Source of the DNA: Flammeovirgaceae bacterium UBA5008
GTDB taxonomy: Bacteria > Bacteroidota > Bacteroidia > Cytophagales > Cyclobacteriaceae
DNA: 64,000 nucleotides
Direction of reading: 5' to 3'
NCBI GenBank assembly: GCA_002398365.1
Contig: DGYK01000049.1
Span: 1 to 64,000 of the forward strand
The first letter of the stretch is position 1. Every line of letters begins with the position of its first letter. The notes beneath the pieces were generated by a model. The model was not told the origin of the DNA, did not search any database, and was given only the letters and a program-made list of their open reading frames with translations. Shown piece by piece: positions 25,663 to 34,583 of the stretch. Position numbers and translations under genes: made by a program.

Positions 25663-26243
25663 TGGAAAAGCTACTTGAACTGGACCGTGATTTGTTTCTA
25701 TTCTTAAACGGATTGCATTCTACATTCATGGATCCTATCCTTTTCTTTTTGACCGATGGACGTGCGTGGTTGCCTTTATATCTGCTAACGGCCTATCTGG
25801 TTTACAAGTCCTATAAGAAAGAATCGCTCTGGATATTGGGGGGAATTATTCTTTCCATTGTTATCACTGATCAGATTACTACGAGTTTTATGAAGCCGTT
25901 TTTCGCGCGGCTACGCCCCTCGCACGAACCTTCGCTGCAAGGGATGGTTCATCATGTAAACAATTACTTTGGTGGATTGTATGGATTCGCATCCAGCCAT
26001 GCGGCCAACACCTTTGGCGTAACGATGTTTTTATGGTCGATACTCCGAAAACATTATCGCTGGTCGGCTTTGTTATTTATCTGGCCGGCTGTGATGAGTT
26101 ACTCACGCATTTACTTAGGTGTACACTATCCTGGAGATATTATTGTGGGCACTTTGATTGGACTATTAACAGGATGGTTGGTGTTTCGATTGTATGGTCG
26201 CCTTAGAAAAAGATCCGAGACTTCTCCGGAATCAGTTCAATAG
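25662..26243 (+). CDS. PAP2-family membrane phosphatase
   Basis: 193 aa with about five membrane segments. The three PAP2 motifs are present: KPFFARLRP (KX6RP), FASSHAANTFG (PSGH-type) and SRIYLGVHYPGDI (SRX5HX3D). The family removes phosphate from lipid phosphates such as undecaprenyl diphosphate or phosphatidic acid. Start TGATG overlaps the kinase stop, implying coupling. A functional link between kinase and lipid phosphatase is inferred only from that. Confidence 0.9.
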   Translation: MEKLLELDRDLFLFLNGLHSTFMDPILFFLTDGRAWLPLYLLTAYLVYKSYKKESLWILGGIILSIVITDQITTSFMKPFFARLRPSHEPSLQGMVHHVNNYFGGLYGFASSHAANTFGVTMFLWSILRKHYRWSALLFIWPAVMSYSRIYLGVHYPGDIIVGTLIGLLTGWLVFRLYGRLRKRSETSPESVQ

Positions 26244-26267
26244 CACCGGCTCACGGTTCATAGGAAA

Positions 26268-27860
26268 TCATATCTTAATGATCTTCATCACCTCACTCAC
26301 CCCTCCGCTGGTTACTTCCAAAATGTACATGCCCGTGGGCAGCGATGACATATCCACTTGAATTGGATTGCTGGACCAGTCGCTGGTGCCCACATACTTA
26401 ATCAGGTTCCTTCCAAAATAATCGGATACCGAAAGGGCAACTGTTTGCCCAAGTGGTTCTTTGATGACCACCTGGAGTTTGGTCTTCACTGGGTTGGGAT
26501 AAACAGAAATATCCTTCTCTAACTTGCCATAGGTTAAATAACTTTTCGCGCGGCTAAAATTTGGAATACCATATCCCAACTGGTTATCAGGATTATTCGA
26601 CTGACTTGCCGAATAAATAATGGCCTCATAAATTTTCTGAGGCGAAGTATTTGGAAACAACTGAATGAGTCCAGCCACTAAGCTAGTGATGAGTGGGCTT
26701 GCTACTGAAGTGCCGTTGGTGGTTGTTTGTGAACCAGAGCTATTGATAGTTGCGGTTGCAGAACCCAGCGCCACCACATCCGGTTTGATGCGTCCATCAG
26801 CTGTCGGCCCGATAGAACTGAATGAACTCTTAAATCCATCCGATGTAATGGCTCCTACCGCCAGAATTCCGTCTACATCGGCAGGCATGGTAATCGTTTG
26901 CCATGCTTTGGCGCCTTCATTTCCGGCCGAGGTTACTACCACCATTCCTTTGCTGATTGCTTTCTTTGCAGTAATACTAATCACCGAAGTTTTCCCATCC
27001 AGATTTGCTTTGGTATAGTCCATAGATGGATCATCGAACTGATTATATCCCAGCGAAGAATTAATCACATCCACACCGATGCTGTCGGCCCGCTCGGCAG
27101 CGAATGCCCAATTGTATTCTTCCACCCGGTATTCTTCCAGTTTATCTTCTGTTTCGTATAAGTAGTAGTTGGCTAGATAAGAACCTCCTGTATATGCATT
27201 CGGGATCAAACCAGCCATGACGGAAAGTACCGATGTGCCGTGGGTATCATCTGTGTAAACATCAGAACTATTGCGAACAAAGTTTTTAACATCTTTCACT
27301 CGGCCTGAGGTATAAAGGTGGGCAAATGGAGATGTCAGGTTCACCCCCTTCCACCCACTATCGAATTGAGCGATGTCCACATTTTGGCCTAGATAATTGT
27401 CTGCTTGCATTCGGTCAATACCCAGTTGAGATAATTGGAAATCGGTGGATTGTGCGGCAGTCGATTCTTCCTCTTCACGCTTGGCTGTTCGGCCATTGAT
27501 TAGTTTAGCACCATTCGCTACCCGCTCTACTTTCTTCACGAAGGGCAATGCTTCAATGACGGTTATCGTAGCTGCATCGGTTTGTACAAGCACACCGTTC
27601 CACCACTTGGAAGTAAAAAACGTTTGGGCTCCGGTAGCTTTGACTTGTGCTGTGTAAGTTGTGTTGACAGGTAAATCTTCTTCGGTAATGGGAATTTGGA
27701 GGGTCACTCTTCGGGCAATACTTTTTGCAGAAAGAAATGCAGAAGGATTATTGATTGAAAATGAAGAATTGGCTTTATCCTTAAAAAATACAAAGTAGCG
27801 GTCTTGTGCCTGAATGGATGCAGAGATGCAAAGGATCACCAGAAGGAATAGCCGTTTCAT
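26268..27860 (-). CDS. Secreted S8 (subtilisin) protease with T9SS sorting domain
   Basis: 530 aa from ATG 27860, which begins a clean signal peptide (MKRLFLLVILCISASIQAQ); an earlier in-frame ATG adds 28 residues that do not fit. The catalytic triad is Asp in IAQFDSGWKG, His in DDTHGTSVLSVMAG and Ser in TNGTSVASPLITS, with oxyanion Asn in VTSAGNEG. An N-terminal inhibitor-like prodomain precedes it. The last ~80 residues (VYPNPVKTKLQV ... PTGMYILEV) are a type A sorting domain for secretion by the type IX system. It follows the lipoprotein gene by 11 nt. Confidence 0.92.
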   Translation of the reverse strand: MKRLFLLVILCISASIQAQDRYFVFFKDKANSSFSINNPSAFLSAKSIARRVTLQIPITEEDLPVNTTYTAQVKATGAQTFFTSKWWNGVLVQTDAATITVIEALPFVKKVERVANGAKLINGRTAKREEEESTAAQSTDFQLSQLGIDRMQADNYLGQNVDIAQFDSGWKGVNLTSPFAHLYTSGRVKDVKNFVRNSSDVYTDDTHGTSVLSVMAGLIPNAYTGGSYLANYYLYETEDKLEEYRVEEYNWAFAAERADSIGVDVINSSLGYNQFDDPSMDYTKANLDGKTSVISITAKKAISKGMVVVTSAGNEGAKAWQTITMPADVDGILAVGAITSDGFKSSFSSIGPTADGRIKPDVVALGSATATINSSGSQTTTNGTSVASPLITSLVAGLIQLFPNTSPQKIYEAIIYSASQSNNPDNQLGYGIPNFSRAKSYLTYGKLEKDISVYPNPVKTKLQVVIKEPLGQTVALSVSDYFGRNLIKYVGTSDWSSNPIQVDMSSLPTGMYILEVTSGGVSEVMKIIKI

Positions 27861-27871
27861 CGCTTGCGCAC

Positions 27872-28630
27872 TTAAGGTGTTGTAAACTCTTTGAGTGTCT
27901 GTTTCAGCGTTGTTCCATTCTGTACCCGCTTTTGCAGATAACACTCAAAGTTAATTTTCGTGGGATCTGATTGACTAAAATAGCTCACCACATTGGATTC
28001 TTTATAAACGAGTCCCACACCCAGTGCGTAAACTTCCTTCCGAAAATCCATACGCAATATGTTACTCACTTCATTATTCTGTATCACTGTAATTGATTTT
28101 GGATAGTTTAAACTGGCTGTTAATTGATATGGTTGATGCACATTAATCATTTGGTAGGTATCAACATTCAAATTGTTCAACTGAATTTGTGTGTTGTATT
28201 CATTGCCATTCCAGGTGATTCCCTCTTCAGCCGGAAAAAGTAACTTTACAAATAACACATTGGATTCGTTGGCGATGAGTTTAGTGCCGTTGCGCTGTGC
28301 TGTCCATGTTCCCACAGGTGTCCACGGATCTGTTGTTAAGGTACGCTTACTTCTTTCAAACACATAAGTGGTTCCACCCTCTGTATTTGGATAGGAATTA
28401 GTGACAGTCACTTTTAATTCATAATTGCTGCTGGAAACCCCATCATCGCTACAGAGGTTGCGCTGAATAGTCGATTCTTCTACAGAATAGATCCACTGCA
28501 TACCGACTTTGAATGGGAAGTATGCTACAGAATCAATTGGAGTCACCGAGTCGCCACATCCAGACATGACAACAACAAACGCTATGCAAATTGCCTTTGC
28601 TATCTTGAATCGGAATGAAGACTTTTGCAT
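27872..28630 (-). CDS. Lipoprotein of unknown function
   Basis: 252 aa. Lipobox FVVVMSGC at residues ~18-25. The mature part looks all-beta, with an early FPFKVGMQWIYSVEES stretch of the kind found in Bacteroidota extracellular lipoproteins. No enzymatic motif is visible. It is first in a two-gene unit with the subtilisin, so it may be exported or processed together with it. It has a -7 element 24 nt upstream. Confidence 0.8.
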   Translation of the reverse strand: MQKSSFRFKIAKAICIAFVVVMSGCGDSVTPIDSVAYFPFKVGMQWIYSVEESTIQRNLCSDDGVSSSNYELKVTVTNSYPNTEGGTTYVFERSKRTLTTDPWTPVGTWTAQRNGTKLIANESNVLFVKLLFPAEEGITWNGNEYNTQIQLNNLNVDTYQMINVHQPYQLTASLNYPKSITVIQNNEVSNILRMDFRKEVYALGVGLVYKESNVVSYFSQSDPTKINFECYLQKRVQNGTTLKQTLKEFTTP

Positions 28631-28654
28631 CGAAATGGAACAACGTTAATTCCT

Positions 28655-28662
28655 CAAAGTTA
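28655..28662 (-). promoter_or_regulatory. -7 element of the lipoprotein/protease unit
   Basis: TAACTTTG on the minus strand matches TAnnTTTG exactly, 24 nt before the start codon. Confidence 0.5.
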
Positions 28663-28683
28663 TTTCTTCTTTTCAGATAATCT

Positions 28684-29226
28684 ATGCCATTAAAAACCAA
28701 TGTGTGGGTAAACAAGATCACTACGCTGAGTGAGGCGCGCTATTGTGCCGGAATGGGCGTGCAGTTCTTAGGTTTTCAGCCCGCAGTAGTCGATGTCAAA
28801 ACCTATCGGGATATTACCGGCTGGGTGTCAGGGCCCTCCTTTTTCCTTGACATCAGCGAGGAAATGACTGTGCCCGCTCAGGTGGCTGATTATGCTTGTG
28901 AATACCTTCTGATACGTGAAGAACAGGTGAATGAATTACCCCCAGCTATAGACAGTAAGTTACTGATAAAGAAATCCTTATCGTCCTCCGGGTCAACTTC
29001 TCCTACTCGGGCGAACTTTATATTACTTGAAAACTGGGCACCCGAATCGTTGGAAAGAGCACCTGGCCGTACGGTGGTGGCGGTGTCTAATCCCGCTGAG
29101 GCATTACTGGCCATTTCATTGCCGATTGCCGGGATATTGTTACAAGGTAGTACCGAAGCCAGTCCCGGTTTGATGGAATACGACCACTTGTCGGCTGTGT
29201 TGGAATTGTTGGAGACTGAGGATTGA
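28684..29226 (+). CDS. TrpF-like (phosphoribosylanthranilate isomerase-like) barrel, catalytic Cys missing
   Basis: 180 aa. The alternation of strands and helices fits a small TIM barrel. The start KTNVWVNKITTLSEARYCAGMGVQFLGF follows the TrpF pattern KVCGIT..EDA...GAD.LGF, and the end IAGILLQGS...SPGLMEYDHL resembles the TrpF C-terminal phosphate site and PGxKD. The catalytic Cys of KVCG is replaced (NVWV), so isomerase activity is unlikely. No other trp gene is near. A diverged paralog with a new role is my reading; the assignment is tentative. Confidence 0.5.
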   Translation: MPLKTNVWVNKITTLSEARYCAGMGVQFLGFQPAVVDVKTYRDITGWVSGPSFFLDISEEMTVPAQVADYACEYLLIREEQVNELPPAIDSKLLIKKSLSSSGSTSPTRANFILLENWAPESLERAPGRTVVAVSNPAEALLAISLPIAGILLQGSTEASPGLMEYDHLSAVLELLETED

Positions 29227-29297
29227 TTCAACATACCAATCCAAATAGGTTGTTCGTTAAGTGCCGAATCAATCTTTCAATCACAAATCCATTCATT

Positions 29298-30194
29298 ATG
29301 ATCCACTCACGAAACTATGTATTCGGCATTGCCTTTTTGTTCCTGTTGGGCTGTAACACCCAACAAGAAAAGATGAATCTATCCGAAGCAGCCGATACTC
29401 TTCCCATTGGAAACAGTATTGCCAATAACATGTCTTCCTCCGCTGCGGTAGTCAATCCGAAGGATACCACCCATCGTTTTATTCGTACGGCTAACTTAAA
29501 ATTTAAGGTAAAGAATGTAGTGTACGCTACGTATGCGATCGAAGATATTGTTGCACGTCAGCAAGGTTTTGTTACCTATACCAATCTGAATAGTCAGATA
29601 AACTATTCTACCACCGTTGCACTCAGTGCAGATTCTTCACTGGTGACAACCTGGTTTACCGTTTCCAATACCATGGTGATGCGTGTGCCCAACGTAAAGC
29701 TGGATACCACTTTGAAGTTAATCGGCCGCACAGTTGATTTTATGGATTACCGGGTGATTAAAGCAGAAGATGTGGCATTGCAAATGCTATCGAATTCCCT
29801 TTCACAAAAACGAGCTACCAAAAGTGAAAAGCGGTTGACAAATGCCATCGATCAGCGCGGAAAGAAGCTCTTAGAAACTACGGACGCGGAGGAGCTACTA
29901 GAACAAAAACAAGCGCAGGCCGATCAGGCGCGGCTGGCTAATGTAGGATTGACCGATCAGATCAACTACAGCACCATTCACTTAGAAATATATCAGCGAC
30001 AAGACCAACACCGCGAAGTGGTGTTAAATGAGCGGAAGATGGAAGAATACGAACCATCTTTCGGTAGCCGATTGGCTCATTCTCTGGAAGCAGGCTGGAA
30101 GTCACTTGAAAGTCTGTTGGTGTTTATTGCCCGTCTGTGGGTATTCATCCTGATTGGTGTAGCCGCTTATGTCGCTTATAGGAAATGGAGGTAA
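29298..30194 (+). CDS. DUF4349 lipoprotein
   Basis: 298 aa from ATG 29298, which opens a lipoprotein signal (YVFGIAFLFLLGC); the longer frame from 29223 adds 25 residues ahead of it and is improbable. DUF4349 pattern: RFIRTANLKFKVKNV, then a coiled-coil helix (EKRLTNAIDQRGKKLLETTD) and a C-terminal membrane span (SLLVFIARLWVFILIGVAAYVAY). Both ends are thus membrane-linked. Function unknown. It is preceded by the TrpF-like gene at 71 nt. Confidence 0.82.
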   Translation: MIHSRNYVFGIAFLFLLGCNTQQEKMNLSEAADTLPIGNSIANNMSSSAAVVNPKDTTHRFIRTANLKFKVKNVVYATYAIEDIVARQQGFVTYTNLNSQINYSTTVALSADSSLVTTWFTVSNTMVMRVPNVKLDTTLKLIGRTVDFMDYRVIKAEDVALQMLSNSLSQKRATKSEKRLTNAIDQRGKKLLETTDAEELLEQKQAQADQARLANVGLTDQINYSTIHLEIYQRQDQHREVVLNERKMEEYEPSFGSRLAHSLEAGWKSLESLLVFIARLWVFILIGVAAYVAYRKWR

Positions 30195-30258
30195 TGATTT
30201 ATTCTCTCATTCGAAAAAAGTAGAAACAATACTGCGAGCAACTAAGCTCTAGAGCTAG

Positions 30259-30266
30259 TATCTTTA
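30259..30266 (+). promoter_or_regulatory. -7 element immediately before the DAO gene
   Basis: TATCTTTA ends 5 nt before the start codon of the oxidase gene; the mRNA would be leaderless or nearly so. A -33 is not evident. Confidence 0.45.
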
Positions 30267-30271
30267 TTGGT

Positions 30272-31462
30272 ATGGAACATTACGACTCCATTGTTATCGG
30301 TAAAGGCTTAGTTGGCGCTGCGACCGCCAAGCATCTTTCCACTGACCGATCCGTTGCGTTAATCGGGCCCGATGAGCCTGTTGATTATCACCGCGCGTCT
30401 GTCTTTGCGAGCCACTACGATGAAGCGCGGGTACAACGGGTGTTGGGCAAAGACGAAGCTTGGACGCGTCTCAACCGCGATGCTGCCCTATCCTACCCTT
30501 TGCTGGAACAACAGAGTGGAATTTCCTTTCATCATCCGGTAGGTTGTCTTTACGTAAACCCTTACGGCAAAGACGAATACCTGAACCAACAGCCGAGCTT
30601 GTCTGCACGCTTAGGTTTGTCGGCACAACAGTTTCCGAATGCACACACACTCCATCATCATTTTCCCCACTTCCATTTTCCGTTGGATTCTGTCGGGATT
30701 TATGAAACGGCTCCCGCTGGGTATATTCATCCACGTAAGTTAATTGACGCGCAAACTAAGCTCCTTCACAAAAACAAAGGGGTTACCATTTTCGAAACCA
30801 TCACAGAAATTGAAAAGGTAAACGAACTCTTTGTCGTTCAAACCCAAGAAGGAAATCGATATACTTCGCAACAAGTGGTGGTAGCTGCCGGTTCATTTAT
30901 CAACCATCACCAATTACTACCACAAAAACTACAATTGGTCACCAAAAGTGAAGTTGTATTGTTAGTTGAGTTAAGCAAGGAAGAAGCCCTTTCGTTATGC
31001 GGTTTACCGTCACTTCTCTACGAAATCAATACACCTCAATTGGATGGCATTTATTTGATCCAACCGGTGTTGTATCCCAATGGGAATTATTATCTGAAGA
31101 TCGGAGCGAATGTGCCTGAAGATCTCTATTTCGAGCGACTGGAAGATATACAGCATTGGTTTCGCGAAGCGGATAGTGCACCCTTCGCAGAACGCTTATT
31201 GAATGCACTGCATGAGTTGATGCCAACCCTCCCCCTTCGCAGCTATCAAACTAAAAAGTGTATCATCAGTCGCACGCCTCACGGAAGACCTTACATTGGT
31301 GAAACGCAAGTGCAAGGCTGGTTTGTAGCCGGTGGATGTAATGGTTACTCGGCCATGTGCTCAGAAGCCATTGGAAGTGTAACCGCCCATGTGATGCGAA
31401 ATGGCTCCTTCCCGGAAGGATACAAGGGCCATGACTTTGAATTGCTATTTCAAAATGAGTAA
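30272..31462 (+). CDS. FAD-dependent oxidoreductase, DAO family
   Basis: 396 aa. The N-terminal dinucleotide loop reads SIVIGKGLVGAATAKHL, a GxGxxG variant. The middle has VVVAAGSFI and the C-terminus RTPHGRPYIGE followed by WFVAGGCNGYSAMCSEAIG, the FAD-closing block of glycine/D-amino-acid oxidases. The substrate is likely an amine or amino acid, but no side-chain evidence narrows it. It is followed by the ion channel 13 nt downstream. Confidence 0.85.
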   Translation: MEHYDSIVIGKGLVGAATAKHLSTDRSVALIGPDEPVDYHRASVFASHYDEARVQRVLGKDEAWTRLNRDAALSYPLLEQQSGISFHHPVGCLYVNPYGKDEYLNQQPSLSARLGLSAQQFPNAHTLHHHFPHFHFPLDSVGIYETAPAGYIHPRKLIDAQTKLLHKNKGVTIFETITEIEKVNELFVVQTQEGNRYTSQQVVVAAGSFINHHQLLPQKLQLVTKSEVVLLVELSKEEALSLCGLPSLLYEINTPQLDGIYLIQPVLYPNGNYYLKIGANVPEDLYFERLEDIQHWFREADSAPFAERLLNALHELMPTLPLRSYQTKKCIISRTPHGRPYIGETQVQGWFVAGGCNGYSAMCSEAIGSVTAHVMRNGSFPEGYKGHDFELLFQNE

Positions 31463-31471
31463 GTATCTTTA
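31442..31471 (+). promoter_or_regulatory. Promoter of the ion channel gene inside the DAO gene end
   Basis: TTG at 31442-31444, exactly 19 bp, then TATCTTTA at 31464-31471. It overlaps the 3' end of the oxidase gene. The start codon follows after only 4 nt. Confidence 0.6.
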
Positions 31472-31475
31472 GTTG

Positions 31476-32144
31476 ATGACTTTCCTTCACATCCTTCATA
31501 AGCGCAAATACGAATTTCTGCTCATTGCTCTTATCCAGCATTTGTTTATCGGCATCTTCTTGCGTGATTTGTATTTTTATACCACCATCGTTTGGCCCAT
31601 CAACATGTTGATTCTGGGCATTGCCAGTGTGGGCGTGTTTGTCGGCAAGGGCAAGTGGAAGAATATCATTCGCAATTTATTATTCATTATTGTTTGGGCC
31701 TTACCGATCGGGTTGCCATTTTTCGGAAAAGTGCCGGGGTATTTTCAGTTTTTGAATGTAGCCTACGTGGTGTTTTTTCTATTCATCCTATGGGAGGTGA
31801 TGCGCTATCTGCTCAAGCCCAGTTATATCAATGCGGATATTATTTCCGCCAGTGCCTGCGGATATTTTTTATTGATTGAGATCAGCACTTTTATGTTGCA
31901 GTTTTTCTTTTATCAGAACCCAGCGAGTTTCATTGGAGTAACTACCTCCGATCCGGCTAGTACGTTTATTGATTTGTTGTATTACAGCACCATTACCTTG
32001 ACCAGCATTGGGTATGGAGATATTACACCCAACGCGCACTACACCAAATTGATTGTTAGTTTGGTGGGTATTGTCGGTCAGTTTTATTCTGTGGTGCTGG
32101 TAGGTATACTGATTAGTAAGTTTGTCTCTAAAAGTGATGCGTAA
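31476..32144 (+). CDS. Potassium channel-like membrane protein
   Basis: 222 aa from ATG 31476 (the TTG before it is not needed). About six membrane segments. Between the last two lies the pore loop TITLTSIGYGDITPN, containing the TxGYG-type K+ selectivity filter. No cytoplasmic ligand domain follows; the protein ends soon after the last helix (ISKFVSKSDA). It probably forms a tetrameric K+ channel in the inner membrane. Confidence 0.87.
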   Translation: MTFLHILHKRKYEFLLIALIQHLFIGIFLRDLYFYTTIVWPINMLILGIASVGVFVGKGKWKNIIRNLLFIIVWALPIGLPFFGKVPGYFQFLNVAYVVFFLFILWEVMRYLLKPSYINADIISASACGYFLLIEISTFMLQFFFYQNPASFIGVTTSDPASTFIDLLYYSTITLTSIGYGDITPNAHYTKLIVSLVGIVGQFYSVVLVGILISKFVSKSDA

Positions 32145-32161
32145 AAAAGATTTTGAAAAAT

Positions 32162-32188
32162 AAAAAAAAGAGGCGCCATTGGCGCCTC
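32162..32188 (-). terminator. Terminator after slipin
   Basis: Perfect 8-bp stem GAGGCGCC (32170-32177) / GGCGCCTC (32181-32188) with a 3-nt loop. On the minus strand it is followed by eight T. It may also stop channel transcripts coming from the other side. Confidence 0.85.
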
Positions 32189-32192
32189 AACT

Positions 32193-33293
32193 TTACTTGG
32201 AAGGAACAAAGATATCTTTCAACTGATCAATGATCTGATTGCCACCCGACAATGAGATGCTGTTGATTTTGTCAGCTATCTTCTCCACATATTCCATCTC
32301 CTTCAATTTCAACAACATGGCATTGTCTTCCATCAGCTTGGCCGTATTCAGCAAGCTGCGGGTAGAAGCAGTTTCCTCGCGCCTCATGATGACGTTGGCT
32401 TCGGCTTTCTTTTGTGCAACCAGTACCTGGTTCATGATATCTTTCATTTCACCGGGTAAGATTACATCACGCACGCCACAGTCTTTGAGCTCCACGCCTA
32501 AAAGCGCAGCCTTGGCTGCCATGGAAGCCATGACCACCTGTGCGATGGACTCTTTTCTCTCCAGCAATTCATCCAGCGACAAAGTACCCACATATTCGCG
32601 CAAAGCCAATTGCAGTAAGATGTACAATTGTTTTTCATACTCCTTGTTATCCAACAACGCCTTGAGCACATCCACCACTTTGTATTGCGCAAAGAAGTTA
32701 ACCCGCAGAGCGGCTTTGTCTTTTGTCAATATCTCCTGACCCGCTACTTCCAGTTGCAAATGTCTTAAATCTGCTTTCAGAACATTTACAACGGTAGTAT
32801 TCTTCCAAAAGTAATAAACTCCGGTTGTCAGCATTTGACGAAACTTACCGTCTACCAACAAAACGCCCGCTTCATAAGCTTCTACAACAAATGCACGCAC
32901 ATAGAGTGCAATTTCCTTACGGGAAAACAAGTTGACATCCACCGCTTCGGTGATATCTACTTTGCTGAGGTCGATGCGTGTAAACGCGTAGTTCATCACA
33001 CCGTTCCAGAAGGCATAGCGTCCGGGCGTCAGCACTGCTTTGAAGTTTCCGTTTTCATAGTGCAATACGATCTCTGTGTCGCGCACCTCGACCACGTGCA
33101 ACATTTCCGCCAACTTTTCATCGCGCAGCAATAGATTTAGTTCTACGGCTGAGTGGAATGGTTTGCTTTTGTCGTATGTATAGATGGTTTCACCCCACCA
33201 AAACCAATATTCGCCTTCCGTGATCACACGTTGGTAGTTGTTGTCTTTGAACACTAATCCCACGTTTCCCTGGTTGATTCTCACTCTTTTCAT
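32193..33293 (-). CDS. Slipin/SPFH-domain (stomatin-like) protein
   Basis: 366 aa. SPFH core: LYVRAFVVEAYEAGVLLVDG, QEILTKDKAALRVNFFAQYKV, LREYVGTLSLDELLERKE and GVELKDCGVRDVILPGEMKDIM are stomatin/slipin signatures. The C-terminus is a long helix (AEANVIMRREETASTRSLLN). There is no obvious N-terminal membrane hairpin, unlike most stomatins. The N-terminal ~130 residues contain two repeat-like motifs (VITEGEYWFWWG, VLTPGRYAFWNG, plus MLTTGVYYFWKN). It lies 30 nt downstream of the tRNA-Tyr on the same strand. Confidence 0.88.
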   Translation of the reverse strand: MKRVRINQGNVGLVFKDNNYQRVITEGEYWFWWGETIYTYDKSKPFHSAVELNLLLRDEKLAEMLHVVEVRDTEIVLHYENGNFKAVLTPGRYAFWNGVMNYAFTRIDLSKVDITEAVDVNLFSRKEIALYVRAFVVEAYEAGVLLVDGKFRQMLTTGVYYFWKNTTVVNVLKADLRHLQLEVAGQEILTKDKAALRVNFFAQYKVVDVLKALLDNKEYEKQLYILLQLALREYVGTLSLDELLERKESIAQVVMASMAAKAALLGVELKDCGVRDVILPGEMKDIMNQVLVAQKKAEANVIMRREETASTRSLLNTAKLMEDNAMLLKLKEMEYVEKIADKINSISLSGGNQIIDQLKDIFVPSK

Positions 33294-33323
33294 CGTTCTA
33301 TTATTTAATCGTTTTTACATTTG

Positions 33324-33407
33324 TGGGGGTGGTTGGATTCGAACCGACTACTCTTATCTGAACCAGATTTACAGTCTAGCCTAACCCTCCAGCGTTAGCG
33401 CACCCCC
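33324..33407 (-). tRNA. tRNA-Tyr (GTA), slightly unusual
   Basis: 84-nt class II cloverleaf on the minus strand. GGGGGTG pairs with CACCCCC and the discriminator is A. Anticodon stem CTAGA/TCTGG encloses CTGTAAA with anticodon GTA (33370-33372). The D arm is CTAA/TTAG and the T loop TTCGAAT; a 14-nt variable region suits tRNA-Tyr. Oddities: position 8 is C rather than the near-universal U, and the T stem has one C-A mismatch. CCA is not encoded. Confidence 0.75.
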
Positions 33408-33500
33408 TTGTGTTCCATTACGCTACAAATGTGAGGGCACCCTGCGCAGTCTTTTTGCGCAGCAGTTTAAATGCCTAATTTTTTTGAAAAAATTTATGAG

Positions 33501-34547
33501 CTATGCAGCTTTTTGACTGTTGGGCTGAAAGAAATTTAAGCCCACGGTGAAAACCGTGACTACCAATAGTACAAGCGAGAGCTCGTCAAGATTCAGATAA
33601 TAATATTGTGTAAATGCAAGCACCATCAAGGAACTACTTAGAAATGTAAAGAGCATGAAGAGAATTGCCGCGATGCAAAGATTAATCAATGTCCAGCGTG
33701 TTTTAATGAACGTGAGTAACACAACCTGAAGGATACTGAAACTCAATAGGATTAAACCCCGAATCAGTGGGTGAACTTCATTGATAAACTCGCCTTGATT
33801 GATTGCCCGGATGATATGAGCTGATATTTCGATATCATACATGTCGGGCAGGTGTTCCTCTTTGCCAAAATCCACATTCAAAGGCGTTACCCGACAATTT
33901 GTGTAGTAATACATACTGTCAGTTACATAATCACCCAAATATCCAATCAAAATCGTTTTATCAAATAAACCTTCGGGATTAAACCAATGATAAGAGTCAT
34001 TCAATTCACCAATTGAAATCGGGTAATGTAATTTGGGACCATAATAGATTCGTTCCTGATTATTCCCTCTCGCATCAAAATCTGCTAACTTCAATTCAAA
34101 GTAGTCTGGCTGATCGGTTTTAAAATGTGTGACCGTATTGTTTTCGTCTACCTGAAAAGCAAGCGAATTAACTCCTGTATCTCGGCAACTGGCAAATACG
34201 ACACGGTCATCTGATCGGTAGCGATTCAACAAGCCAACAGGTATCCTGTTCCAATGACATAGATTTACTCCGATCTTGCGCGGTTCTGTTATTAAAAGAG
34301 AGTCTATTTTGTTTTGCAGATCCCGTTCCGACATGGTTCCGGCATTAAACACAATAATGGAATGATCTGGCTGGGGTTCCACACGAAGTCTGTTAAACAA
34401 GCTAAGTCTGACGGCCCGCTGCAAGTCAAGTCTAAAAAAAGTAATTTCTACGAATTGATAAACCAGAACGATTGCAATGGTAAAACCTATTGCAACCAGG
34501 TATTTGGTAAACTTATTATTAAAAATTGACCTCATTGTAAGATTCAA
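33501..34547 (-). CDS. CHASE2-domain membrane protein without output domain
   Basis: 348 aa. One N-terminal membrane span (YLVAIGFTIAIVLVYQFV), then a ~220-residue extracytoplasmic CHASE2-like domain with its GLFDKTILIGYLGDYVTD block and the DIEISAHIIRAINQGEFI block. Three C-terminal membrane spans follow (GLILLSFSILQVVLLTFI and on). In the usual proteins a kinase or cyclase follows CHASE2; here it ends after the last helix, so it may pass signals to a partner or have a structural role. An in-frame ATG lies 12 nt inside. Confidence 0.78.
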   Translation of the reverse strand: MNLTMRSIFNNKFTKYLVAIGFTIAIVLVYQFVEITFFRLDLQRAVRLSLFNRLRVEPQPDHSIIVFNAGTMSERDLQNKIDSLLITEPRKIGVNLCHWNRIPVGLLNRYRSDDRVVFASCRDTGVNSLAFQVDENNTVTHFKTDQPDYFELKLADFDARGNNQERIYYGPKLHYPISIGELNDSYHWFNPEGLFDKTILIGYLGDYVTDSMYYYTNCRVTPLNVDFGKEEHLPDMYDIEISAHIIRAINQGEFINEVHPLIRGLILLSFSILQVVLLTFIKTRWTLINLCIAAILFMLFTFLSSSLMVLAFTQYYYLNLDELSLVLLVVTVFTVGLNFFQPNSQKAA

Positions 34548-34583
34548 CCGTACGATCCGCTGAAATATTTACTAGTGAACCTT

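Noticed and set aside
33442..33462. CTGCGCA/TGCGCAG hairpin as terminator of the CHASE2 gene
   Set aside because: No T run on the minus strand side; it may belong to the tRNA promoter region instead.
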